Origin: Phoronis australis
Lineage: Eukaryota > Phoronida > Phoronidae
Length of the DNA stretch: 62,000 nt
Assembly: GCA_002633005.1 (NCBI GenBank)
Contig: NMRA01000252.1
Location: 299,641 to 361,640 of the forward strand
Reading direction: 5' to 3'
The number at the start of each line of letters is the position of its first letter. The stretch's first letter is position 1. Positions 23,720 through 35,689 of the stretch are shown here, in pieces. Made by a program: the position numbers and the translations under genes. The notes under the pieces are model-generated. The model was given only the letters and a program-made list of their open reading frames with translations, was not told the origin of the DNA and ran no database searches.

Positions 23720-26700
23720 TAGTTACAAACCGGCACAGTAAGGGACATTACTGACTATTCATTTTCAAAAAAGGATGGTATTTTTTCAAGTTTTCAAACT
23801 CTTGTAAATTGTTATTTTTGTGCAACCAAAATTTCTCCCCTCGTCAATTATTGTTTAAACAAAATTCATATCACAGTACAAGTCCACTCACAAGGACTTA
23901 CCATATACTTGGCTGTCTTGTGCTATAACCAACAGTATGCCTGCAAATAGATACATTGATGACCAAGTGGCAACTTGGCAACTTCTTTTTGTAGACTACA
24001 GGTGGCGGGGCGTGGTGTAAGTATATTGTCCGATATCAAATGCCGTTAACATCGGCGCATATGTCGTCCAAATGGCAGAGTGTGTCGACACTCGACAATT
24101 GTGTTGTCCCCATACACTGTATGTGCAGAGTGCGACTCACTGTCACGCTACGATGCCAAAATCACCCGTGACCTTTCAAAAACTAGGTGTACCTAAATCT
24201 GGTGTGCTTTTCAAGTCAGGGTTTGCAAGATGGTTTTTAGTGTGAATGCGACCACGACGTGCATGTTGTATACATTCACGGAAAACGCACTGTAGCCTTC
24301 TCGAAAAGCGTTCTCACGGCAGCCTCGTTTACGATCTGACATTTGGGTGGCACTCCGTAGACCATGTTTCTTGCCAAGAAAAGCAATAATGCAAAGGCTA
24401 CACATAATTACGCAAGTGAAAAACGACCCAGCTCCGTGGGCAGAAACATCGTATTGTCGAGGGAGAGAGTGATCAAACTAAAACTATTTGCCTAATTACA
24501 TATTCATTGACTTTCACCTCTCACATGGTGGTCGCCAGTTTCAGTAAAACATGTTTCAGCAAAATTTCACATACAAAAGGTATCTTTGTATGTTTAAACA
24601 CGGTACGTGTGAGGTTTGACACACATTTTGTAGAAATTCATTTGATTGGGGTACCAGGGGCGGATCCGGGATGGGGGGGCAGGGCAGAGTATTAGCCAGG
24701 ATTGTGCCTGTCAGAAATTGGCACCTCCAAACTGCCAAATGGAATCAAGGAGAATTTTTTGGGGGGCATGGTCCTCTTGCCCCCCCATTAAATACACCAC
24801 TGGGCACCAACAGGATTGATGGATCAAATTGCTCTTTACCGAATACATGAGTAATTACCACTGCGGGTTGCGCATCCAATCCATTTGGAAAGGAATGTCA
24901 TGACCTCGGATTTGACTAAACAGAACATCGTCTCGGAAACGTGGCCGAAAGTTTTGTCGGCTACGTAGATTGAAAATGAGGCTTAGCATCAAGAGTCGTT
25001 TAAATAGGTTACAGTCTGGAGAAAAGTTCATTTCATTACGGTCTCGCTTTGAAGGTGTGTTTCGAAAGAATGAGGTCCCGGGTATCACAGGAGACGAAGC
25101 ACTTCACAGGATGTTTAAGGGTCTTCCCACCAAGTAATTTCCAGAATGTTGTCGTGCTAATGTGGATTATGGTTAATTTCATCGTTACGTGCAGGAAGCC
25201 GTTAGGTGAAACGCTCTCTATATCTTTGTTCAAGTTGTTTGGCAGTCAATGCTACTGTTTTTACAAACTCAAACATTTTCTTGTTTGTACCCCTGTCTTG
25301 ATGTCTTGCCTTTTGCCATTCATCTCCTCCTGGAACGATCATGACAGTGCCGCGATGAATTATGGGGAGGGTCAATTACTCCAGGCCTCCCTCTAAGTTT
25401 GAAAATGAGTGAATAGGTAGCCTTTGACATGAAAGTGACATCTTCAAAATGGAAAAAGCAACCTTCAACTCCGTCATCGGGCAACATTTAAAGTGCACAT
25501 AGAGGTCGACAAATCTTCGGTTATGGAAATGAAAGAGTGAATTCAAACTCAAAATTCATTACTCCAGTCACACCATCCAGTCGCTTTACTAGTTGTCAGT
25601 TTTCCAGGATAAGCTCTTGAACGAACTCATGGATCTCTAACATTTTATAAGCGTGTTTTCGCGAGTTCCTGCTTTTATTGTAAGAAATTACGTCTAACCT
25701 AGCCCCGAATGAAGCTCACTTGGTGTGAATGGGTTAGTGATAAATAAATTGTTCGAAAGGTCTGCGGATTCGTAGCTACGACGCTGTGGACAACAATTAA
25801 TCCCGGAGGTTCTTTTGTGGTTGCAAGGCTTCTTGCCGGAAAAACTTTTAGTGAAATGTCATCGGGAACACAGAGAAATGATTCCTATGCTTGCATATGC
25901 AGGGCATTTGCGCAAAGTGCGTTTGTGGAAATTATTTACGGGTAGCAATCGCGTTAGTCGCAGGAACCGTCCATTTGTTTCCGGGAGATTTAGTGATTGT
26001 CAAATTTTGGAAAAGGCAGGGCTGTACCTGCTCAAAAGTGATGTTTTGTTCTTCATTTGAATCAAAGAAGATCGTTTATATAATTTCAGAGATATTTCGG
26101 GGGGCAAAATGCAAGTATTTTAAAATTTGGATTGCCAGCATGCGAATGAACAGGTGATAAAAGTACACCGTGACAGTCATCATCTGAGATCATCTGCGGG
26201 GACTTCACGTTCTCCAGCTAAAGGTTTCCTTGGTCAGTCGGCTCCCACAGCCACCGGAAAAGTTTCCTAAGAAGAATTCAAAATCACCTCGCTTAGGGAA
26301 ACATCACCCCAATACCCTTCAGCTCACCTCAGTAGGTGTACATGTACCTATGTGGTGAGGATTTCTGTATCTTGTGTAAACCCATGCTTGCAGATGGTAC
26401 TTCATGTAAACTGTCTTACATAGACTACCCTTATGCTGCTGATATGGTCTACTATTGCAATATACCGTTTGGGATGGTCTACAATCTACATGTACCACCA
26501 AACACGGTCCGTCAATTGGTCTGTAAAATCATCTATAGGCTTACCAAAAGATTTGTGGTACAACAGTTGTTAGAATGTGCATACTTATCAGACTTGTAAG
26601 TTTGGGAAGAATAACATCTGGCGCCAGTCGCATCTTATGATTGGTAATTGTGAAGAGAGGCAATGAGTCGCGAGGTTTGCTCCTAAATACACATCATAAT

Positions 26701-26990
26701 GCGGCAGATCATTCAAAAATAGTCAACGTCACCTGTTGTCTTGATCCAAAGTGACCACATGTCGCATGCATTACTCACGTGTCGATGGAACAGTGTCGCT
26801 TGACGTCATGATATTGTTTTTTGGCATTTAGATTTCACGGAGTTTTTGTATCGAATCATTTCTAAATTTGGGTAGACTGAGTTGTACGCTAACTATCGTC
26901 ATCATACATTTCAATATCAGAATAGTCACTTCACTACTGTTCATCAAGGTGCCTAAGACATAAAGTGTTTGATAAATTACAACAATGGCC
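23720..26990. other. Intergenic or upstream intron, one dispersed repeat
   Basis: No exon was recognised. It contains repeat D1 (24653-24787). Open frames at 25049-25396 and 25815-26157 lack any domain. Confidence 0.4.
24653..24787 (+). repeat. Dispersed repeat D1, copy 1
   Basis: It starts CCAGGGGCGGATCCGGGA, then GGGGGGCAGGGCAGAGTATT and AGCCAGGATTGTGCC, and ends in a G-rich then C-rich run. Two more copies lie at 40495-40622 (minus) and 50751-50869 (plus). No coding capacity; class unknown (short interspersed or non-autonomous DNA element). Confidence 0.8.
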
Positions 26991-26993
26991 TAA

Positions 26994-27191
26994 TCACACT
27001 TGATGTTCTTCACAATCAACAATAATTGTGACGTTGGTCAATCGATACTCGGAGTACAACAGTTGACAACAGACCAATGGTTCGTCAACCAGGCCTGCTT
27101 TCATTGGAACTTTTACACTACAGGAAGGACTGGTGCCACAGAACCATCTTGGTAAATTCAACCATTGACACAATTTTTTAAAACGAACCAT
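26994..27191 (-). CDS. Unassigned open frame, possible terminal exon
   Basis: The minus frame FCGTSPSCSVKVPMKAGLVD, then VTIIVDCEEHQV and a stop, looks more protein-like than its surroundings and has an ACCAAG acceptor candidate before it. No domain is recognised. It could be an alternative 3-prime exon of the solute-binding-domain gene just upstream, or chance. Confidence 0.2.
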   Translation of the reverse strand: MVRFKKLCQWLNLPRWFCGTSPSCSVKVPMKAGLVDEPLVCCQLLYSEYRLTNVTIIVDCEEHQV

Positions 27192-27458
27192 TCTGATGCC
27201 TTTTCATCAGTACGTTGAATAAACTGTCCATTTAAACAGTGGACAACGACACCCTTATCTGGTTCAAACATGTTCGGTTCACTGACGGCCCAGTCCGCGA
27301 ACAACTTTTGATGCATATGACATAGAAGCGTTAAATTTAATCTCCTTTAATTTTGGAGAGTATTTATGTAGAATCTATACAAAACTGGTGACATTTCACA
27401 CCGACGGTACACGTAGGTTGAAATCTGTTTTTTAATTTGGTGTTTTAATAAAGTACAT

Positions 27459-29774
27459 TTACACAATGCCATGGGTGGTGCATATAGGCGGCGGCCGTAC
27501 ACCTGGAAAGAACAAAAAAATGTAAATAAAAGGCCCAATACGAATACATCTGTGTTTTCCTTACATCATGACACGAACAAAACACCATCTCGAAAAATCT
27601 TCTCATAAATGGGAGTATGGAAATATAATGAATAACCACAGGCACTGTGTTATATTAGTCTAAAGCAGTTATTACAATTTGTCTTGAACAGATTTTTAAA
27701 GCAGTTAAATGAACAAATGTACTACCAGTTTGGGAGCACCCTAAATGGCCCCTGTCAGCCACCCAGCAATAGTAACAGAGAACATTTTATTAGTTCAACA
27801 GGAAGGAAACATTGCATTATAATGGAGCACTGTGTACATCGGAAGGGATGGCGCCTCCAGTGTTGGGCGACAGGGGCGCTACGTACCTGTCCCGTGTTTC
27901 TTCTCTGATTCATCGCACAATTCCTTTAATCTTCCACTGGAGACAAGTTTTGAAAACCCCTCGTCCCACTTTTCAGGAAGGTCAGAATCTTTCCTAACCA
28001 TGAGTGCTGCGCCCCGTACTGCACACGACATCGACAATGCCTCAACTCTCTTCACTGCCGAACCACCTAACTCGAGGATTCCTTTTCTCAGTGGGTGGTC
28101 GAAAATTAATATGGCATCAATCTGCACGCATACAAATATTTCAGTGGATTACAAAATGGATTCTAGATGCACGATTTAGAATTATGTCCTTCCAGCCATT
28201 AATATGAAAACTGGTAATTTGCAAATCCATGACGCCATTCCAACAAATATTTTGCACGAAATATCAAAAGTTGTATGTTAGCAATGATCATGACTTAAAT
28301 AATAACGCTGGTGAAGAAGATGAAGGAAGCTATATATATACAGTATATATATGATGGTAATTATGGTGTGTAGACGACCTCAGTACTGACTATTTACTAT
28401 GGTGGGCGTGACCTGACTGCGTTTGTCAGAGCTATCCAATAGAAACAAACCTTTTTACTTGTCAATGCTTTCACAACCTGAATGGTGTTTTTGTAGTAGA
28501 TTATGTTGTCCAACGGTACAACTATGCCCAGCTCTCGCGAAATACACTTTTCGTCGTCAAAAAATCCCTTCACTAATCCTACAAAAACCACGAGCGACAC
28601 TTGTAGGGCACGTCTAGCCTGACTGCTAATTATCATTACAGTGTCCCTAAATAATTAGACTAGTCGGCGACTAGATAGCTTCACTAGCGAACGATGTCAC
28701 GGACACGTCACCCTTTTCAATATATCAGCAGTGTCCTAAAGAGTTCTTGAATTTTAACAAAAACATAGAACTGTTGGAAAGGAACACCAAAACATCATGT
28801 TTTTCTTATGGTATAGAATCTGCAATGTGATTCCAGCCTAATGCATGATAATGTGGTACTTGCCTATCTTTGTAGAGTTTAGGTCGTCTCGTTTGAATGA
28901 GAAGTCGCGTCTGACGTAGAAAAAGCTGTTGAAGGGACGATGGAAACTTTGGGAGAATTTGAATATTTGAACTGCTTCGTATGTAGGCAGGGCGCCAATA
29001 CACCCGTCAAACCATCCGCTCAACAGTCCTATGCCTCCGCTTCCATGCAACCCTGCCCTGTAATTCCAGCAGTTCGACCACGTTGTATGCACGTACCTAC
29101 AGTCGATGCCAGCCGCGCTGCAAACTGTTTGAGAAAAAATAAACCAGATTAAGTATTTCCATTGACTGCCATCACCGTTCGCCCCCTTTCTCACTACACG
29201 CCAACAACGTCATCAACTCTGTAACGCAATCGTACAATACTATACAGCACCCTATTTTACGCAACATTGAACAAAATTTCCAATAAAATCCTGCATCAAT
29301 TGCTTATCTGTCAGGCTTTTTTATTTCAACTACTGTTCTGAACTAGTAGAGGGTCATATACCGCGGGCGATGGCAGACGACAAAAAGACGGATAGTCTTC
29401 AAGCAGACTAAGCCACACAGTATCGGTGATCTATAATTGCACATTCCCTGTTCTAAATGTATGCACGGAAATAAACCATTTTTATGAAGCCCTTTTCCCT
29501 TCTTTGTACCAGTTTAAAAAAGAATGAGAACAGAAACATTTAGTATCTTACAGTTCTGTATGAATAAACGTAAATTTTTCTATACATTACCGAATCATTC
29601 GACAGTGACGCCATGCTGTTGGGGCACGTTTGAACACTTGAATGAATGATTCTGTTGTTCTAATTGTATTATATGGTGTTGTATTATACATCAGACAAGA
29701 ATCCCGGCGTGTATAAATACCCACCTTCGTCAGCCAGATCAACGAAAAATCCTGCCAGAGTGCCGCTGTCATTT
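27459..29774 (-). CDS. Stand-alone bacterial-type solute-binding (family 3 / iGluR ligand-core-like) protein, partial
   Basis: Five exons join in phase: 29774-29725 (phase 2 to 1), 29124-28864 (1-1), 28578-28451 (1-0), 28121-27887 (0-1) and a terminal 27502-27459. The product reads like a periplasmic binding protein of the SBP_bac_3 type. Lobe 1 begins DSGTLAGFFVDLADE, followed by WFDGCIGALPTYEAV and FKFSQSFHRPF. The hinge-like FFYVRRDFSF leads to lobe 2, with FFDDEKCISRELG, YYKNTIQVVKAL, IDAILIFDHP and GAALMVRKDSD, then a closing helix KLVSSGRLKEL. This segment order follows bacterial amino-acid binding proteins and glutamate receptor ligand cores, but no channel segment separates the lobes. 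The first residues and signal peptide are missing here (candidate exon 32427-32492). Intron 2 uses a GC donor (28863-28862). Multiple introns rule out bacterial contamination. The ligand is unknown. The last exon is the least certain. Confidence 0.78.
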
Positions 29775-29875
29775 CTGAAATGTCAAGTCATTTATTTCAT
29801 CGGCTAAAGAAGTACAGATTCCGGGTTATCATGTAAAATTTGAGAACAAATTTTATTTAATTTAAAAAGACTTCA

Positions 29876-30160
29876 TGCGCTGTCACCTATCGGTAAGACA
29901 TACGTCCTTGTTCGTGTGCTGTCACCTGTCGGTAAGACATACGTCCTTGTTCACATGCTGTCACCTATCCGTAAGACATGCGTTCTTGTTCATATGCTGC
30001 CACCTATCGGTAAGACATACGTCCTGGTTCATGTTCTGTCACCTATCGGTAAGACATACGTTCTTGTTCATGTGCTGTCACCAATCGGTAAGACATACGT
30101 CCTTGTTCATGTGCTGTCACCTATAGGTAAGACATACATCCTTGTTAATGTATGCTCTTG
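29876..30160. repeat. Minisatellite, 39-bp unit, about 7 copies
   Basis: Unit core: CTGTCACCTATCGGTAAGAC then ATACGTCCTTGTTCATGTG. Because 39 is a multiple of three, two plus-strand frames stay open across the array and give repeated 13-residue peptides (SPIGKTYVLVHVL). I take these as a by-product of the repeat, not a gene. The array lies about 100 bases upstream of the first recognised solute-binding exon. Confidence 0.95.
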
Positions 30161-30164
30161 TCTT

Positions 30165-32420
30165 GGCCCGTACACAGGCTATCTTTTTCTGTCGACATTT
30201 TTCTTGCACTTAATATGCCGATGATTTTCGGATAAATTTCTCAAAATCAACGTTTGCCATTCCTATGGTGGTTTTAAGAGTGAGTGTAAAATATTTTTGA
30301 GTGAGACAATAAAATTTAGGAAGTGGCTACTTTACTGGCAAATAAGTTTTGAAAGATCATTTACCAATAATTCTTTTTGCAACAGTATCGAAAGGACAGC
30401 TGCGTTAGTTTAATCTCGTCATGAGTCAGAGTTCACATAGGGGACACGCTTTTTTCAAGAATTGAGAGACCGCTTCCTATCTTCGGTCCCTAGAAAGAAA
30501 GAGGAACAAATGTTACTTAGATTCCGCCGTAGTTTTTCACAGTCCCAGGTTGCGCATTTTCAGTGGCGTAGCGAGGAAGTGGTCCGAAGTCGTAGGCTGG
30601 CTCACCAGGTGCCATCAGAGAAACTGTATGGAGGTTCTCTTTCTTAGTTTTGGTGCGAACTGTGAGTGCCTCTTTCCGGTCGACCCGAGTTCCGTCCCTT
30701 CGCAGGCCGTGCTACTTTTGTGTTGACTTCTCTTGACACTAGTTTGGTATTCTCCGGTCGTCAAGAACTTTCTGCCCTATGGCAGTACTCAGAGAACTGT
30801 CACTACATGTAGTTGTCGCTCTGGTAGCCTGAGGAAAGTCATATTTTTTCTGTTCGCTTATGTAGGGAAGCTTTCACCTTTTACGCCCACACTCCTGACA
30901 GAGCGCTTCCGTTAAATAACACAAACCGCCTAGATGAACTTCCTGATTGCCTGTTCAAATTTAACCGTTAAATGTCGTTGTTTTTTCCAGTAGTAGCGCC
31001 AATTTTAACAGCTAAAACTGGATATTACGAAATATATAAAAGATCTATCTACGTGTTTCTTTCTGAGCAGACTGAACGTCTATGCTTGGCGCAGAAGACC
31101 TACGACATTATTTTGATGTATATTTGGCATACATCCTTATTACGTCAGTTATGTCAGACATGATGCGGATATATTTCCGATTAATGTCTGACATGATACC
31201 AATTCATGTCTGACGTAAAGCAGAACTATCGTAGTGGACAAAACACCAGTTAGGCCTCAAGACACAATCGGCTTTACAACGGAAAAAACGATAGTGAGAT
31301 TGACGTCTTGAACATATTAGCTGTGACCAGAGGATTTTCCCAATTTTCAACTGAATCAAGAACAACGGTACACATTGCTGGGGATTCGATTTTTCTAAAG
31401 AACTGGCTAAATGGTTAAGACGTTCGTCAGTCTGTGAACGGGTTACACATGGCGACTTACATGTAGACATCAGAGCCGTATGGTGCACCAAATGCAAGGA
31501 GATAAATCGTTTTTTCTGTACAGCTTTGCGATAAAATGACAGTTGACGTAATCGTGAAGAAGTGGAGTAATTCTGAAAATATAACAAATCAGTGGTTGAA
31601 TTATGAAGCAGTGAATCAATATTGATGGTCGATACTGTTTCCAAGGGCGCTTATTATTACAAATATCCAATAGAGTACACACACCGACAGCCGAGCACCT
31701 AAAGTAATGGTATCCCAAAAATTCATATTTGACATCTGGTGTTAACAGCAGACAACTTGATGTAAACCTCAGATACATTAAAACGTGAATGGCTCCTTGA
31801 TGATCAAATTCCATGAAAATATCCTAAGACAATTCTGAATAAATGATACCCACATTAGTTAAGACAATGCATTCAACTACAAAGTTGTGCTACAAAATCT
31901 ACGATGCTATAACTGTTCCTCTGTTCCGGCCTTTTTGCTCAAGTCCTATCCTCCTCGCTACATGTACGTACATTGTATGGACATTCCGCCGCAGTTGACG
32001 CGCTTTCCAACTCATCGACCGCAAGTCTCAGCCGTTGAGCGACGCGTGTCAACTTTTGTTGAAATGAATGAACGTTACCCAAGTAAAATACGTGCGTAAA
32101 TTAGTTATTATTAACAGCATAAATTTTAAGTCTAATTAAAAAATCAACTGTGTAAATTGATTACTCATGCAAGTTTCAGCCATTAGGCCAATGATACATG
32201 TCCGTACTCAGCAATTGTCTGCAACGCACCTGTAACTCTCAATCGAATCCCAAGCCCGTCAGTTGCTGACACGAACGGGGTTTACAAAATAGAGAGTGAA
32301 TCTAGGCCTATATGTACATGTATTACAAGACACGTTATTCGGTGCTATAGCTTGAACGGAGGCCAGGCAAGAGACGATATATCCAAAGACATCCAGAAGG
32401 CAAATTAACGCGTTACTCTC
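30165..32420. other. No gene recognised
   Basis: Searched on the minus strand for the missing N-terminal exon of the solute-binding gene; none was convincing. Near 31140-31215 the word ATGTCTGAC(A/G)T occurs twice and its near-complement once, a small local repeat. Confidence 0.4.
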
Positions 32421-32426
32421 GCTTAC

Positions 32427-32492
32427 TTGTAAAACAGCTGACAGGGTTATAATCCAATAACTCCCGGGTCTACAACTACGCAAACTTGTCAT
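32427..32492 (-). CDS. Candidate first exon with signal peptide
   Basis: The minus strand has an ATG followed by 22 codons giving MTSLRSCRPGSYWIITLSAV, a short basic start and a hydrophobic core as in signal peptides. It ends in phase 0 at CAAGTAAGC (GT 32426-32425). It could be the first exon of the solute-binding gene, but an intervening exon (phase 0 to 2) would be needed and was not found. Evidence is limited to composition and one donor. Confidence 0.25.
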
Positions 32493-32934
32493 GTGGACAG
32501 GCCTACTAAAACGTTTTAACGCAGCCCTGAGGTCGACTATGCTATTAAGAAAGTATCGCTAATGCTTGGAACTAATCACTCATGCAGTCGTCCAACATCT
32601 TGCACGCACGCACGCAAGCACGTACTTTATGTACGCACGTACGCCCGCACATGTATGTACATGTAATCACAGCAGCAGTCGTGAATTAACCTCCGAGAGC
32701 GCCAAATTACTTTGTGTTGACCTGACATGTTTTATGGTGCAAAGGATAATAAAAAGGTGCATAATGAAATTTTCTGATTTTTTCACTTCATGCAATGGGG
32801 AAGCAGGACCATTATTGATTTTAAGATTGAAAAAATCATAAAATATTTGATGAAGCTGTAGAAGGGCTGCCAACAAGAGATACAGCCAGTTTCACGTAGT
32901 CAAGGATAGAATTTGGCAGAAGAGGGGATACATT

Positions 32935-33340
32935 GTTGGTGAACATCTTGTTGGATAAACTGAGTTTTCAAGAACACAGGTGATTTAAGAAATTTGCTCT
33001 TAATTGATGATATGGAATGCGGGTAGCTGTTACATGTATGTATGAGGATGTTTTTGGAGCTGATTATGGTGATCTTGCGCCTGATAGAAATGTTAAAAAG
33101 AAATGTTTCGAAGGCTACCTGGACATAGTAAAAATTGAAAAATACACGATAATTGTTGTGACGAAACTTCATGTATCAGCCAACAGTCTAAACACTGAAA
33201 AGAGGCGTGATGTACCAAGAGAAGAGAGATATTGCGAGTTATGCTTGACTGGAGAAGTGGGTCACGGTAGTCACTCACACGTACTTCTATATTCGTTTTA
33301 TGGAGAAATTTTTGACCGATAATTCGAGTGATTACCATGA
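32935..33340 (+). mobile_element. LINE C-terminal remnant
   Basis: Plus-strand frames carry KLHVSANSLNTEKRRDVPRE and ERYCELCLTGEVGHGSH, which follow the pattern of the tail of LINE ORF2 proteins (K-L-R-x-S-x-H-x-L-x-I-E-x-G-R, then P-R-E-E-R-x-C-x-x-C). It is broken, and there is no reverse transcriptase part nearby. Confidence 0.5.
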
Positions 33341-33802
33341 TTTGTTACAGGTGGATGGTAAATATGATGAGTATGCAACAAAAAGTTGGCTATATATTTT
33401 TTTTTTGCATTTTAGATAAGACGACAAAACTTCGAAGCATTGAATGTGTAAGTCATCAATAGTGCAGGAATAAATCTTTGGTGTGTCATAGCAGGAGACA
33501 TGAATTGACCTCCAGGATCTCCAACTTCCTTATGTTGTCGTGAACTGGTCTGTTCGTCAGTGGTTTTCTGTTTAAATGTGTTTTACAACCATTCCTTATG
33601 GTCCGTTGTTACCTGTTGTTCCGGACGTTAAGAAAAGGTGATCTTGAACAGTCAATTCAATGCAAAATCTCTGTTATATCGAACAGTCACCCAGCAGAAC
33701 TTAGGGGTGTGTCAAACCGATTGTCTCCAGGTCGCTGCTCTTTTAAAAAGATTTTCAGGACTTGAGTAATCTGGTTACTGCATAAGAACTGACTTAAAGA
33801 GT

Positions 33803-34012
33803 TGTCTTGATACGTCACTTGGCGGCAAGTGTTGTCTTATTACGTCACAACTATTTTGCTAGCTCTGCATATCACTGCTAATAATTGTTTTGACACGTCA
33901 CTCAATGCGGCAAGTATTGTGCAACATTGCATATCACGGCTAAGAGTTATCTTGTTACGGTCACTTGGTGGCAACTGTTGGGCTCGCCCAGCGTATCACT
34001 GCTAAGGTGAGT
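33803..34012. repeat. Degenerate tandem repeat, about 3 units
   Basis: The phrase TTGTCTTGATACGTCACTTG and close variants (TTTTGACACGTCACTC, ATCTTGTTACGGTCACTTGG) recur, each followed by GGCAAG or GGCAACTG and a CATATCACTGCTAA-type block. Units are about 80 bases and diverged. Confidence 0.6.
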
Positions 34013-34070
34013 AATCGTAATTCGGACATATCGCAAGGTCCGCCCTCTTGCGAAATGTAGACAAATAAAC

Positions 34071-34115
34071 AATATGTTTTACCCGGCAACATGCTGTTTG
34101 TCGGGTAAAATGGCG
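34071..34115. repeat. Short hairpin
   Basis: GTTTTACCCGGCAACA and TGTTTGTCGGGTAAAA form inverted arms around a loop of a few bases. It is too short to classify; a MITE end or chance are both possible. Confidence 0.5.
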
Positions 34116-34119
34116 ACTT

Positions 34120-35370
34120 GGAAACAAAGATGTGTCAAGTTTGCTGCGTTCTTATTGATCACTTAAGCCATCACTCAATGTCCTGGCGCTGGGTCAATTG
34201 GTATCTGTTTTACGGCAAAAATGACCTACTGTGAATCAGAAGTTTCATTTCCAGCCGTTTTTACTTGTATATGAGTCCATGCCAGTTGTAGCGACCACTT
34301 TTGAGTTTTAGGTCTTGTTTTTAAACATCCAGTACTTACATGTACTTTAGCGCGACTTGAGCAGATTAGTGCGTTGCAAACCAGTATTGGGGAGCAGCAT
34401 AATACCGATCGCAGGTATGGTAACGCGATTTAAGTCAATGTTGAATACGTTGAAGAATTAAGGCAGATGTCTCCGAGTTTCGATCCCGGACCGTTTTATT
34501 AATTTGCTGACAGGCCGATTGCAAACGTTGGTCGGTTGACATTTATTAAAAGTGACAATCACTCCTTCACCCATTCCCAACATCTGGATTTTTTAAAAAT
34601 CTCTCCACAACATGTTGGGTAAAAACCGGTAGTGGATTTACAGAAAATTGACAGCCATACGATGGACAGCACACTCAGTCTATGAATGTTACTGTGCAGA
34701 CGCAATAATCAAATAAAACAATTAATGTCTTTCACCTCAGTCACAATATTGTTACAATGTTTAATTTCAAGTACGTTAAAACCGTTCATCTGTTCATACA
34801 AGTGTAAATTAGGAAAATTTAGAACTCTTCACTGAAAATCATACTTACTCATCGTTTGGTATGGGCAAAGAACTGTTTAAGACGGCCGCGTGACACTTCT
34901 GTTGCCCGTGCGGGTTAACTAAGTCGGTCACCTCTTACAGATCATAGCCGACATACACGTACCAGGTGACCCGTGATGATTTAGGTCGAGACACACAAAG
35001 CTGGATTGCTCAGTCAGGTAGTTCAGGAAATAAAAATTGCCTGGCGTGTTTCCATTGTGCAAAACGCATGGCCTCATTAGTCGTCGACAGGTCCAGCCAT
35101 AAATATTATGAAAAACATTTTTTGTGAGCGAGGCCATATTTATGTGTCAAGCAACACGGCCGATCTTCGGAACTGCACATTCGAGAAAGCCCAGTTTGGC
35201 TAGGGTTGAGCGCACCAAAAACACAATTTCGTACTAAAGAATGTGTACATGATAGTAAAAAAAAACATTACACGTAAACTTCATAATCACTTTTCATTCA
35301 ATTTTTAGATGTTGACGTGACGTTTTCAGAAAAAATAGATTCATAATGCATATGATTCATGACAAACCTC
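34120..35370. other. No gene recognised
   Basis: AT-rich stretch with no domain-bearing frames and no strong repeats other than those listed. Confidence 0.4.
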
Positions 35371-35377
35371 CAAACCT

Positions 35378-35685
35378 GGGATGACCCTTATTACACGGGA
35401 TGACCCTTATTACATGGGATGACTCTTATTACATGGGATGACTCTTATTACATGGGATGACCATTATTACATGGGATGACCATTATTACATGGAATGACC
35501 TTTATTACATGGGATGACTCTTATTACATGGGATGACTCTTATTACATGNGATGACCCTTATTACATGGGATGACCTTTATTACATGGGATGACCCTTAT
35601 TACATGGGATGACCTTTATTACATGGGATGACCCTTATTTCACGGGATGACCCTTATTACATGGGGTGATCCTTATTAAAAACAT
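35378..35685. repeat. Minisatellite, 19-bp unit, about 15 copies
   Basis: Unit GATGACCCTTATTACATGG with variants at the CCC/CTC/CCA/CCT position. One N (about 35550) lies within it. The array is regular and recent-looking. Confidence 0.97.
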
Positions 35686-35689
35686 TTCA

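Noticed and set aside
29875-30224. 83- and 102-codon plus-strand frames as a repeat protein gene
   Set aside because: They are produced by the 39-bp minisatellite, have no domain or splice context, and two frames are open at once.
30720-30840. Minus-strand frame after a CTTTCCTCAG acceptor as the missing N-terminal exon of the solute-binding gene
   Set aside because: The frame starts in phase 0 as needed, but shows none of the expected lobe 1 start motifs and has no donor in phase 2 before its stop.
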